A DNA stretch of 64,000 nucleotides, taken from NCBI RefSeq assembly GCF_001179845.1, contig NZ_CVSB01000029.1, positions 1 to 64,000 of the forward strand. The letters are read 5' to 3'. Both the position numbers and the translations under genes were made by a program. The notes under the pieces are model-generated. The model ran no database searches. It was not told where the DNA came from and saw only the letters and a program-made list of their open reading frames with translations. This document shows, piece by piece, positions 47,886 to 56,273 of this stretch. The number at the start of each line of letters is the position of its first letter. The first letter of the stretch is position 1. This stretch comes from Candidatus Pelagibacter communis (GTDB lineage Bacteria > Pseudomonadota > Alphaproteobacteria > Pelagibacterales > Pelagibacteraceae).

Positions 47886-49502
47886 ATGGCGCGATATATA
47901 TTTGTCACCGGCGGCGTGGTTTCTTCCCTTGGTAAAGGTCTCTCTTCAGCTTCGCTAGCTTATTTATTACAATCCAGAGGTTATAAAGTTAGATTAAGAA
48001 AATTAGATCCTTATTTAAATGTTGATCCAGGAACAATGAGTCCATTTCAGCATGGCGAGGTATATGTTACCGATGATGGAGCTGAAACAGATTTAGATCT
48101 TGGTCATTATGAGAGATTTTCTGGAGTATCTGCTAAAAAATCAGATAATATTACTACAGGAAAAATTTATAATGATGTTTTAAAAAGAGAACGTAAAGGA
48201 GAGTATTTAGGTAAAACAGTTCAAGTCATTCCCCATATAACTGATCGTATAAAACAGTTTATTAAAAACGATTCATCTAGAGAAGATTTTGTAATTTGTG
48301 AAATTGGTGGAATAGTAGGAGATATAGAAAGCTTACCATTTGTAGAAGCAATAAGACAATTTGCAAACGATGTTGGTAAAAAGAATGCCTTATTTATTCA
48401 TTTAACATTAGTGCCATACTTGAAAGCATCAGATGAAATAAAAACAAAACCAACTCAACACTCTGTAAAAGAATTAAGGAGCATTGGTATTCAGCCAGAT
48501 ATAATAATTTGTAGATCAGAAAGACCTATACCTTTAGAGCATAGAAAGAAAATTTCATTGTTTTGTAATGTAGATATTAAGAATGTAATTGAAACAGTCG
48601 ATGTTAAAACTATATATGAAGCACCAATTAGTTTCTTTAATCAAAAATTAGACATTCAAGTTTTAAATTATTTTAAATTAAAATCTAAAAAACCAGCAAA
48701 TTTAAAACCTTGGAAAAAAATTACAAAAATTATTTTACAAAACAAAAAACAGGTTAATATTGCAATAATTGGCAAGTATGTGGAGCTTAAAGATGCATAT
48801 AAATCTTTGGATGAAGCACTTACCCATGGTGGCATTGAAAATAATATTAAAGTAAATTTAGTAAGAATTGACTCAGAAAAATTGAAAGTTTCTGAAATAA
48901 AGAAAAAGCTTAACAATATTTCAGGAATTTTAATTCCAGGTGGTTTTGGTAAAAGAGGTACTGATGGAAAAATAGAGGCAATAAAACATGCTAGAAAGAA
49001 TAAAATACCTTTTTTAGGTATTTGTTATGGAATGCAAATGGCAATAATCGAATTTGCTAGAAACCAGTTAAATTTGAAAAAAGCAACATCAAGTGAATAT
49101 GATAATAAAGGTTTACCTATTATAGGTTTAATAAACGAGTGGACAAAAGATGGTAAAAAAATAAAAGGTACAGATAAAGATCTAGGTGGTACTATGAGAT
49201 TAGGTTCTTATGATGCCAAATTAAAAGACAATTCAAAAATAAGAAAAATATACAAATCAAGACTAATAAAAGAAAGACATAGACACAGGTATGAAGTTAA
49301 CATTGCTTTCAAAGATAAATTTGAAAAAAAAGGTATGATTTTTTCAGGTTTATCACCAGATAATAAGCTTCCAGAGATTATAGAGTTAAAAAATCATCCT
49401 TGGTTTATAGGTGTTCAATTTCATCCTGAATTTAAATCTAGACCTTTGACACCTCATCCTTTATTCTCATCATTTATCAAGGCAGCAAAAAATCATAAAT
49501 GA
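47886..49502 (+). CDS. pyrG: CTP synthase
   Basis: Makes CTP from UTP, ATP and glutamine. The N-terminal synthetase domain starts [19 protein letters not shown]; the C-terminal amidotransferase domain (after about residue 290) has the nucleophile Cys in [11 protein letters not shown] and the His/Glu pair in VQFHPEF. 538 aa, normal length. The first 16 or so codons are strikingly GC-rich (GGC, ACC, GTC, GTG) compared with the rest of the window. It overlaps kdsA by 4 nt. Confidence 0.97.
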   Translation: MARYIFVTGGVVSSLGKGLSSASLAYLLQSRGYKVRLRKLDPYLNVDPGTMSPFQHGEVYVTDDGAETDLDLGHYERFSGVSAKKSDNITTGKIYNDVLKRERKGEYLGKTVQVIPHITDRIKQFIKNDSSREDFVICEIGGIVGDIESLPFVEAIRQFANDVGKKNALFIHLTLVPYLKASDEIKTKPTQHSVKELRSIGIQPDIIICRSERPIPLEHRKKISLFCNVDIKNVIETVDVKTIYEAPISFFNQKLDIQVLNYFKLKSKKPANLKPWKKITKIILQNKKQVNIAIIGKYVELKDAYKSLDEALTHGGIENNIKVNLVRIDSEKLKVSEIKKKLNNISGILIPGGFGKRGTDGKIEAIKHARKNKIPFLGICYGMQMAIIEFARNQLNLKKATSSEYDNKGLPIIGLINEWTKDGKKIKGTDKDLGGTMRLGSYDAKLKDNSKIRKIYKSRLIKERHRHRYEVNIAFKDKFEKKGMIFSGLSPDNKLPEIIELKNHPWFIGVQFHPEFKSRPLTPHPLFSSFIKAAKNHK

Positions 49503-50320
49503 GTAGTATTAAAGTAAATTGCGGAAATATAGAAATTTCAAACGATAATAAAATTTGTATTATTGCTGGACCATGCCAACTTGAAACAGAGCAACATGCA
49601 ATGGATATGGCTGGTAAAATTAAAGAAATTACAAAAAATTTTGGACTTGGATTTATTTATAAAACCTCATTTGATAAAGCAAATAGAACCAGCTTAAAAG
49701 GTAAAAGAGGTGCAGGTCTCGAAGCATCGTTACCAGTTTTTGATAAAATTAAAAAAGAATTAAATGTTCCAATTTTAACAGACATTCATAATGCTGAACA
49801 ATGCTCTGTAGTAGCAAATCATGTTGATGTGCTCCAGATACCAGCTTTTTTATGCAGACAAACAGATTTATTAATAGCTGCAGCCAAAACAAACAAAATT
49901 ATTAATGTAAAGAAAGGTCAGTTCTTAGCACCATGGGATATGGTAAATGTCACTAAAAAAATTTCAGACTCTGGAAATAAAAATATTTTAGTTACAGAAA
50001 GAGGAGCGAGTTTTGGATATAATACTTTAGTTTCTGATATGAGATCATTACCCATTATGGCTAAAAATGGTTATCCAGTTATTTTTGATGCAACACATTC
50101 TGTACAACAACCTGGTGGGCAAGGCGAATCTTCTGGTGGTCAAAGGGAGTTCGTTGAATATTTAGCAAGAGCTGCCGTAGCTGTAGGTGTCGCAGGTGTA
50201 TTTATTGAAACTCATCAGGATCCTGATAACGCACCATCAGATGGTCCAAATATGGTACCATTGAATAAATTAGAAAACTTATTAAAAAAATTAAGTGATA
50301 TTGATTTATTAATAAAATAG
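49499..50320 (+). CDS. kdsA: 3-deoxy-D-manno-octulosonate 8-phosphate synthase
   Basis: Makes KDO-8-phosphate for the inner core of LPS, fitting with the lpx genes in this window. Motifs: [25 protein letters not shown] near residue 59, [31 protein letters not shown] and [12 protein letters not shown]. 273 aa. It overlaps pyrG by 4 nt. The next gene is an unrelated oxygenase-like gene rather than eno. Confidence 0.96.
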   Translation: MSSIKVNCGNIEISNDNKICIIAGPCQLETEQHAMDMAGKIKEITKNFGLGFIYKTSFDKANRTSLKGKRGAGLEASLPVFDKIKKELNVPILTDIHNAEQCSVVANHVDVLQIPAFLCRQTDLLIAAAKTNKIINVKKGQFLAPWDMVNVTKKISDSGNKNILVTERGASFGYNTLVSDMRSLPIMAKNGYPVIFDATHSVQQPGGQGESSGGQREFVEYLARAAVAVGVAGVFIETHQDPDNAPSDGPNMVPLNKLENLLKKLSDIDLLIK

Positions 50321-50385
50321 AAGGTTTAATTTAAAAAAATTATAATAATGTTTAAAAATTTAATTATAACTTTTTGGTCTAATAA

Positions 50386-51288
50386 ATGGGATTAGGGCTA
50401 TATCGTATTATTAATTTTAACAATAAAAAATTTTCAATTAAATTTTTTAATCAAAGACTGCCTTTTATTTATATTTTATTTAATTTTCTTTGTAGAAAAT
50501 TTATAGTAAACCCAAATATTAATGACAAAGAAATTTTACAATTTCATAAATCTGGTTTCACAAAAATAGATATATCTTTAAAAAAAGAAATTGAGGAATA
50601 TAAAGATAAATTTTTTATAAATAATCAAAATCAAAAAGAAAACTTAAAAAAAATACCTCTAGAATTAGACAAAAACTATAAAAAAGATTTAGCAATTAAA
50701 ATCAAAAAAAAACTTTCTCCACTTTTAAAAAAATTGGAAAAATATTTTAATTGTGAAGTTTTTTTATCAGACATAGAAATATGGAGAAATTATAATCATA
50801 ATGAAAGTTTAAATTTAAATGTTACACACTTTGGAGATCATTTTCATCAAGATAGTTATACTATGACGTATAGCAAAATATTTGTTAATTTAATGGATAT
50901 TGATGAGAATGATGGTCCATTGGAAATAATACCAAGAGAAAACAGAAATTCTTTTGTTAAATCCTTCAATTATAAAGATATGAATAATTATAATCTTTCT
51001 GGTGATAAAACTTTAATAAAAAAAAATGTAGGAAAAATAGGAGATTGCTGTTTGTTTAGTTCATCACAAATTTTTCATAGAGCAGGAATACCAAAAAATT
51101 ACAGGGATAATATGCAACTAATTTTAGTTACTGTACCAAAAAAATTTTCAAACAAACTCTGCAATATTAATGATGAGAAATTATTTGAAAAAAATTTTGA
51201 GCTTTTTCAAAAATTTACTAAACCTTATAGTCTTATAAAAACAATTAGATTATTTTTTACCCTATTTAAATATAAGTTAAATGGATAA
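50386..51288 (+). CDS. Putative 2-oxoglutarate/Fe(II)-dependent oxygenase (PhyH-like)
   Basis: A 300-aa protein. The central region looks like a phytanoyl-CoA dioxygenase-type jelly roll. The iron-binding pair would be His154-x-Asp156 (in DHFHQDSYT) with the distal His231 (in IFHRAGIP), and Arg240 lies nine residues later, where the 2-oxoglutarate-binding Arg of PhyH proteins is expected. The segment NDGPLEIIPRENRNSF also fits the family. The N-terminal 120 residues are Lys-rich and not recognised. Substrate unknown. It sits between kdsA and eno, 65 nt after kdsA and overlapping eno by 8 nt. Its placement and base composition do not by themselves prove transfer. Confidence 0.7.
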   Translation: MGLGLYRIINFNNKKFSIKFFNQRLPFIYILFNFLCRKFIVNPNINDKEILQFHKSGFTKIDISLKKEIEEYKDKFFINNQNQKENLKKIPLELDKNYKKDLAIKIKKKLSPLLKKLEKYFNCEVFLSDIEIWRNYNHNESLNLNVTHFGDHFHQDSYTMTYSKIFVNLMDIDENDGPLEIIPRENRNSFVKSFNYKDMNNYNLSGDKTLIKKNVGKIGDCCLFSSSQIFHRAGIPKNYRDNMQLILVTVPKKFSNKLCNINDEKLFEKNFELFQKFTKPYSLIKTIRLFFTLFKYKLNG

Positions 51289-52537
51289 AATTATTAAGAT
51301 TAAAGCGCGTCAAGTTTTTGATAGCAGAGGAAACCCAACAGTAGAGGCAGAAGTTTATATAAAAAATAATAGCGCGTCTGCAATTTGCCCTTCAGGTGCT
51401 TCCACTGGAACTTTTGAAGCATTTGAAAAAAGAGATAGGAATAATAAACGTTACTTAGGAAAAAGTGTTTTAAATGCTGTTAATTTAGTTAACACAAAAG
51501 TATCAAAAAAATTAAAAGGTCAAAGTATTCACAACCAAGAAAGAATTGATGCTTTGTTGATTAACTTGGATGGTACAAAACAAAAAACTAACTTAGGAGC
51601 TAATGCGATATTAGCTGTTTCCATGGCTGTTAAAAAACTTTCTGCAAAAGCAAAAAAATTACCTTTGTATAAAACTTTTTCTCAAAAAAATAACTTTCAA
51701 TTACCTTATCCATTAATGAACATTATTAATGGTGGAGCGCATGCAAATAATGGCCTTAGAATTCAAGAGTTTATGATCAGACCTGATCGAGCAAAAAGTT
51801 TTTCAGAGGCGATGCGGATTTGTTTTGTTGTCATTAAAAATTTAAGTAAATTAATTAAAGACAAAGGTTTATCAACTTCAGTAGGTGACGAAGGTGGTTT
51901 TGCACCAATGATCAGTAGTAATAATCAAGCTTTAGATTTAATTGTCAGCGCAATTAAAAAATCAGGATTTATTAATGGGAAAGATGTTTCTATTTGTCTA
52001 GATGTTGCTGCTAATGAATTATATAAAAAGAATAAATATTCTATTCATTCAAAAAATTATATATCTGTAGAAAAATCAATTAAAGAATATCAAAAAATTA
52101 TTAAAAAATATAAAATCAAATCTATTGAGGATCCATTTGCTGAAAATGACTGGTTAGCATGGAATAAATTAATGAAATCAATAAAAAAAGTCCAGATTGT
52201 TGGAGATGATTTGTATGTAACAAATCTTGAAAGATTAAAGAAAGGTTTCTTAAATATTTCCTCAAATTCTATTTTAATTAAGCTTAATCAAATTGGTACT
52301 GTTTCAGAAACGTTAGATGTAATTAAATTTGCACAAACTATTGGATATAAAACAATTATATCTCACCGATCAGGTGATAGTGAAGATACGTTTATTGCTG
52401 ATTTAGCGGTCGGTACAAATTCAAATCAAATTAAAACTGGATCTTTAGCTAGATCTGAAAGGGTTGCAAAATATAATCAATTAATCCGTATCGAAGAAGA
52501 ACTTGGAAAAAAAGCAAGGATGAATAAGGTCAATTAA
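51281..52537 (+). CDS. eno: Enolase
   Basis: Converts 2-phosphoglycerate to phosphoenolpyruvate. Motifs: KARQVFDSRGNPTVEAEV, SGASTGTFEA, GDEGGFAP with the acid/base Glu, IEDPFAENDW (metal ligands), the catalytic Lys in ILIKLNQIGT, and ISHRSGDSEDTFIADLAV near residue 365. 418 aa, near the usual 425. It overlaps the preceding oxygenase gene by 8 nt and ftsB by one base. Confidence 0.97.
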   Translation: MDKIIKIKARQVFDSRGNPTVEAEVYIKNNSASAICPSGASTGTFEAFEKRDRNNKRYLGKSVLNAVNLVNTKVSKKLKGQSIHNQERIDALLINLDGTKQKTNLGANAILAVSMAVKKLSAKAKKLPLYKTFSQKNNFQLPYPLMNIINGGAHANNGLRIQEFMIRPDRAKSFSEAMRICFVVIKNLSKLIKDKGLSTSVGDEGGFAPMISSNNQALDLIVSAIKKSGFINGKDVSICLDVAANELYKKNKYSIHSKNYISVEKSIKEYQKIIKKYKIKSIEDPFAENDWLAWNKLMKSIKKVQIVGDDLYVTNLERLKKGFLNISSNSILIKLNQIGTVSETLDVIKFAQTIGYKTIISHRSGDSEDTFIADLAVGTNSNQIKTGSLARSERVAKYNQLIRIEEELGKKARMNKVN

Positions 52538-52839
52538 TGCTTCGATTAATAAAAAGAAATTATTTTTTATTAATATCTGTTTTTCTTATTTTCTATTTTG
52601 GTTTTAATTTAGTATCAGGAGAAAGAGGTTTTTTTTCATATAGAGAAAAACAGAAACTTTTGTCTGACTTGAAAAAAGAAGAATTAACCCTAACTAATAA
52701 AATAGAAGAAATGGATCATAAAAATTCACTTTTAAGCACAAATTTAGATCTTGATTATATTGAGACCTTAATAAGAGAAAGATTTTTGTTTGGTAAAAAA
52801 GATGAGACAATTTATATAATTAAAAAAAATGAAAAGTAG
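52537..52839 (+). CDS. FtsB/DivIC-family cell division protein
   Basis: A 100-aa protein with one N-terminal membrane helix (about residues 9-27) followed by a coiled coil with Lys/Glu/Leu heptads, then the [21 protein letters not shown] segment typical of septum-formation initiator proteins. Its position after eno is the usual ftsB place. It overlaps lipA by 11 nt. The alphaproteobacterial pdhABC genes that often follow are not here. Confidence 0.85.
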   Translation: MLRLIKRNYFLLISVFLIFYFGFNLVSGERGFFSYREKQKLLSDLKKEELTLTNKIEEMDHKNSLLSTNLDLDYIETLIRERFLFGKKDETIYIIKKNEK

Positions 52840-53749
52840 ACATCCAGAAAAAGAAAACAAACCGGTTAATCCAATTAAAAAAAAACCTGAATGGATTAGA
52901 TCTAAACTTACAAATAGCCAGGAATTCTTTTTAACCAAAACAATAGTAAATAATAATAATCTTGTAACTGTTTGTCAGGAAGCAAACTGCCCAAATATAA
53001 CTGAATGTTGGAGTAAGCGACATGCAACTTTTATGATTATGGGAGACACTTGTACAAGAGCTTGTGCTTTTTGTGATGTTAAAACCGGTGTACCAGGAAA
53101 ATTAGATCAACTTGAACCTGTTAAGATTGCAGAAGCAGTAAAAAAATTAAATTTAAAACATGTTGTAATTACATCAGTGGACAGAGATGATTTAGATGAT
53201 GGTGGATCAGAACATTTTTTTGAAGTGATCAATCAAACTAGAAAATCAAACCCAAATACTACTATTGAAGTTCTCACACCTGATTTTTTAAGAAAAGGAG
53301 ATTCTTATAAAAAAGTTTTAGATGCTAAACCTGATGTTTTTAATCATAATATTGAAACTGTCCCTAGTCTTTATTTAAAAGTTCGACCAGGATCTAGATA
53401 TTTTGCATCCCTGGAACTTTTAAAAAATGCAAAAAAAGTTTACAAAAATATTTTTACAAAATCTGGAATAATGGTTGGTTTAGGAGAGACAAGAGATGAA
53501 ATTTTACAAGTCATGGATGATTTAAGAGCTGCAGATGTTGATTTTATAACGATCGGTCAATATTTACAACCATCAACTAAGCATTATCCATTAGATCGAT
53601 ATTACACACCAAAAGAATTTGAAGATTTAGCAACAATTGCAAAAGCTAAAGGTTTTTTGTTAGTGTCTTCATCCCCTTTAACTAGATCTTCATACCATGC
53701 TGATGAAGATTTTGCTCAGCTTCAACAAAATAGATTAAAAAATAATTAA
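52829..53749 (+). CDS. lipA: Lipoyl synthase
   Basis: Radical-SAM enzyme that inserts two sulfur atoms into protein-bound octanoyl groups, completing the lipoyl cofactor of 2-oxoacid dehydrogenases. The radical-SAM CxxxCxxC motif is in [16 protein letters not shown] near residue 70. The second, auxiliary-cluster cysteines are in [13 protein letters not shown]. The C-terminal [11 protein letters not shown] is also conserved. 306 aa. It directly precedes ratA, as in other alphaproteobacteria. Confidence 0.96.
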   Translation: MKSRHPEKENKPVNPIKKKPEWIRSKLTNSQEFFLTKTIVNNNNLVTVCQEANCPNITECWSKRHATFMIMGDTCTRACAFCDVKTGVPGKLDQLEPVKIAEAVKKLNLKHVVITSVDRDDLDDGGSEHFFEVINQTRKSNPNTTIEVLTPDFLRKGDSYKKVLDAKPDVFNHNIETVPSLYLKVRPGSRYFASLELLKNAKKVYKNIFTKSGIMVGLGETRDEILQVMDDLRAADVDFITIGQYLQPSTKHYPLDRYYTPKEFEDLATIAKAKGFLLVSSSPLTRSSYHADEDFAQLQQNRLKNN

Positions 53750-54204
53750 TGCCAAAAGCATCAGTTAAGCGATTAATTGATAACAGAAAAGATAAACTTA
53801 TTGAGTTTGTTTTAGATATTGAAAAATATCCAGAATTTATTCCTTTCTGTGATAATTCAAAAGTTTATGAGAAAAGTGATAACGGCGATACCATAAATAT
53901 AATTGCTGATCTTACAATAGGTAAGGGGCCGTTTAAGGATACATTTAAAAGTGACGTTAAATTAAATAAAAAAAATGATCATATTCATGTTGTTAATTTA
54001 GGTGGACCGTTAAATCATTTAGAAAACAATTGGAAATTTATTGAGGTAGGAAATGATACAGATGGTTTTATGACAGAAGTTTTTTTTGATATTGATTTTG
54101 AAATTGAAAATAAATTTTTAAATATTTTAATGACCAAATCTTTTCAATTTGGTTTAGAAAAGATAGCAGATGCGTTTCAAAAAAGAGCTGAAAGTATTAA
54201 ATAA
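53749..54204 (+). CDS. RatA/COQ10-like START-domain protein
   Basis: A 151-aa protein of the polyketide cyclase/START superfamily. The pattern EFVLDIEKYPEFIPFCDNSKVYE (residues 17-40) and the C-terminal FQFGLEKIADAFQKRAE helix match the COQ10/RatA family. Relatives bind ubiquinone in mitochondria and are proposed to act on ribosomes in E. coli, so the bacterial role is not fixed. It overlaps the convergent cinA by 8 nt. Confidence 0.85.
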   Translation: MPKASVKRLIDNRKDKLIEFVLDIEKYPEFIPFCDNSKVYEKSDNGDTINIIADLTIGKGPFKDTFKSDVKLNKKNDHIHVVNLGGPLNHLENNWKFIEVGNDTDGFMTEVFFDIDFEIENKFLNILMTKSFQFGLEKIADAFQKRAESIK

Positions 54205-54661
54205 TTTTACTGATTATCTTAATTACAGTACGTACTGTTGATTTTTGAATTGAATTACGATTTTTTGATTTAAATTTATTTTCTTTAATAAGCTGAGCTT
54301 TACCTTTTTTGACCCCGATATAAACAAGGCCAACGGGTTTTTCTTTTGATCCACCTCCTGGTCCAGCAATTCCTGTTATGGAGACATTGATTCTACTCTT
54401 TGAAATTTTAGATAAATTTTGAACCATTGCTTTACAACACTCATGGCTTACCGCACCATATTTTTTAATAATATTTTTATTAACCTTCAATATTTTTATT
54501 TTAGCTTGATTAGAGTAAGTGGTTAGACCCATTTGAAAATATTTTGATGAATTGGCTAATTTAGTCAAATTATGAGCCAATAACCCACCCGTACATGACT
54601 CAGCCACAGATATTGTTAATTTTTTTTTAATTAATTTTTTATGAAGTAATTGAATACTCAT
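54197..54661 (-). CDS. CinA-family C-terminal domain protein (nicotinamide-nucleotide amidase)
   Basis: A 154-aa stand-alone CinA C-terminal domain. Motifs: SVAESCTGGLLAHNLT near residue 18, the YSNQAKIKIL segment, GAVSHECCKAM, and TGIAGPGGGSKEKPVGLVYIG. Members of this family (PncC/YdeJ type) deamidate nicotinamide mononucleotide in the pyridine nucleotide cycle. The N-terminal MoCF-like domain of full CinA is absent. It shares a base overlap with pgpA. Confidence 0.9.
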   Translation of the reverse strand: MSIQLLHKKLIKKKLTISVAESCTGGLLAHNLTKLANSSKYFQMGLTTYSNQAKIKILKVNKNIIKKYGAVSHECCKAMVQNLSKISKSRINVSITGIAGPGGGSKEKPVGLVYIGVKKGKAQLIKENKFKSKNRNSIQKSTVRTVIKIISKII

Positions 54662-55167
54662 TAGAATTTTAAACTTATTAAATATATTAATATCATTGAA
54701 TATAACCCTGCCATTATATCATCCATAATTATTCCAAAATAGTTTTTATGATTTTTGTCAAAATAACTTACTGGAAAAGGTTTTAGGATGTCAAAAAATC
54801 TAAAAAAGACAAAAGATAAAATATAATAAATTTCAATTGAAATATTTATTTGATTATTTTGATTTAAATACAATAGCAAAATTAAAGGCATAGATTGTCC
54901 CAAAACTTCATCGATTACTATTTGTCTTGGATCTTTATTTTTAAATTCAGATTCAGAATCTTTTACTGCATAAAATGAATAAAAGAATAAAATTATAAAA
55001 AAAATAATTGAAAACTTAAGATCTGTGTATCCTAGAATTTCATAAGCAATATAAATAAAAACAGTTGTTACACCAGAGGTTACAGTTCCAGGAATTTTGG
55101 TTAAATATCCATAACCAAAGAAAGTTGACAACAAAACATTTATTTTTTTCACTGTGTAATTGAGCAA
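54661..55167 (-). CDS. pgpA: Phosphatidylglycerophosphatase A
   Basis: Removes phosphate from phosphatidylglycerophosphate to give phosphatidylglycerol. The 168-aa membrane protein has the motifs FFGYGYLTKIPGTVTSGV, the acidic RQIVIDEVLGQSMPL near residue 80, and FRFFDILKPFPVSYFD with GIIMDDIMAGLYS, all typical of PgpA. It overlaps ispDF by 19 nt. Confidence 0.93.
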   Translation of the reverse strand: MLNYTVKKINVLLSTFFGYGYLTKIPGTVTSGVTTVFIYIAYEILGYTDLKFSIIFFIILFFYSFYAVKDSESEFKNKDPRQIVIDEVLGQSMPLILLLYLNQNNQINISIEIYYILSFVFFRFFDILKPFPVSYFDKNHKNYFGIIMDDIMAGLYSMILIYLISLKF

Positions 55168-56249
55168 ATAACTTCACAAGCTATTGCTTTTTCCTTTCCA
55201 ATTAATCCAAGTTTTTCCACTGTTTTACCTTTAAGGTTAATTAATTCTTTATCAATATTTAATAAATTAGATAATGATTTTATTATTTTATCACGATAAA
55301 TTGAAACTTTCGGTTGTTCACAAATTAAATTTATATCTAAATTATTTATATAAAAGTCATTTTTATTTAATATTTCGACAATAGGTTTAAGCATTTTAGG
55401 AGATCTTATATTTTTATATTTTTTATGATTATCTGGAAAAAAAGTACCAATATCTTTTTTTCTTATAGCCCCAAGGAGAGAGTCTATTATTGAATGAATA
55501 ATCACATCTCCATCTGAATGTCCTTTAAGTCCTGAGTGATAAGGGATTTTTATTCCACCTAAAAAAAGTTTTTTTCCTCTTATTAATCTATGAATATCAA
55601 AACCTATGCCAAAATAAGTTTTATTAGTTATGATATCATCTTTAAATGTAATTTTATTATTTAAATTTTCTCCTTTAATAAATTTAACTTTTAAATTGTT
55701 TTCAATAAATAATGTTGCTTCATCAGTAATTTTATTTTTTTGTTTATTTGCTAGAATATATAAATCTTTAAATTTAAAAGCTTGAGGAGTTTGGGTTAAA
55801 ATTGAATTATTTCGACTTAAGTTAAAAAGATGGTTTTTTACTTTGTATTTAATCGAGTCTTTTGAATTTATAGAAGGTATTACTACTTTATGGTTTTTAA
55901 GTGATTTTATTAAGGTTTTCAAAAGCTTGATAGTGAAATTTGGTCTAGCAGCGTCGTGTATTAAAACATTATTAGGATTAAATTTTTTTATATATTTTAA
56001 GGCTATTAAAGAAGAATCAGATCTTTCTTTGCCACCTTTTATGATGGATACATTTTTAGGAAATTTTTCTTTAATATTTTTTTTATCATTTACGACTAAT
56101 ATAATTTTTTTAAAGAGCTTTGATTTCATTGCTTTTTCTAAAGAATGTTTAAAAAGAGCCTTGTTTTTATAAATATTGAATTGCTTTGGTTTTTTTGAAT
56201 TAAATCTTTTGCTTTGCCCTGATGCTAGTATTATAAAATAATTATTCAT
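55149..56249 (-). CDS. ispDF: Bifunctional IspD/IspF isoprenoid synthesis enzyme
   Basis: Fuses the cytidylyltransferase (IspD, residues about 1-200) to the 2-C-methyl-D-erythritol 2,4-cyclodiphosphate synthase (IspF, about 208-366) of the MEP pathway. IspD motifs: ASGQSKRFNSKKPKQF, IHDAARPNF near residue 98 and QTPQAFKF. IspF motifs: GIGFDIHRL (metal-binding Asp and His), LKGHSDGDVIIHSIIDSLLGA, and the C-terminal GKTVEKLGLIG. The fusion is common in alphaproteobacteria. It is divergent from ntrY across only 24 nt. Confidence 0.96.
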   Translation of the reverse strand: MNNYFIILASGQSKRFNSKKPKQFNIYKNKALFKHSLEKAMKSKLFKKIILVVNDKKNIKEKFPKNVSIIKGGKERSDSSLIALKYIKKFNPNNVLIHDAARPNFTIKLLKTLIKSLKNHKVVIPSINSKDSIKYKVKNHLFNLSRNNSILTQTPQAFKFKDLYILANKQKNKITDEATLFIENNLKVKFIKGENLNNKITFKDDIITNKTYFGIGFDIHRLIRGKKLFLGGIKIPYHSGLKGHSDGDVIIHSIIDSLLGAIRKKDIGTFFPDNHKKYKNIRSPKMLKPIVEILNKNDFYINNLDINLICEQPKVSIYRDKIIKSLSNLLNIDKELINLKGKTVEKLGLIGKEKAIACEVICSITQ

Positions 56250-56273
56250 TTATAAGGTAGTTTTTATATTCAA

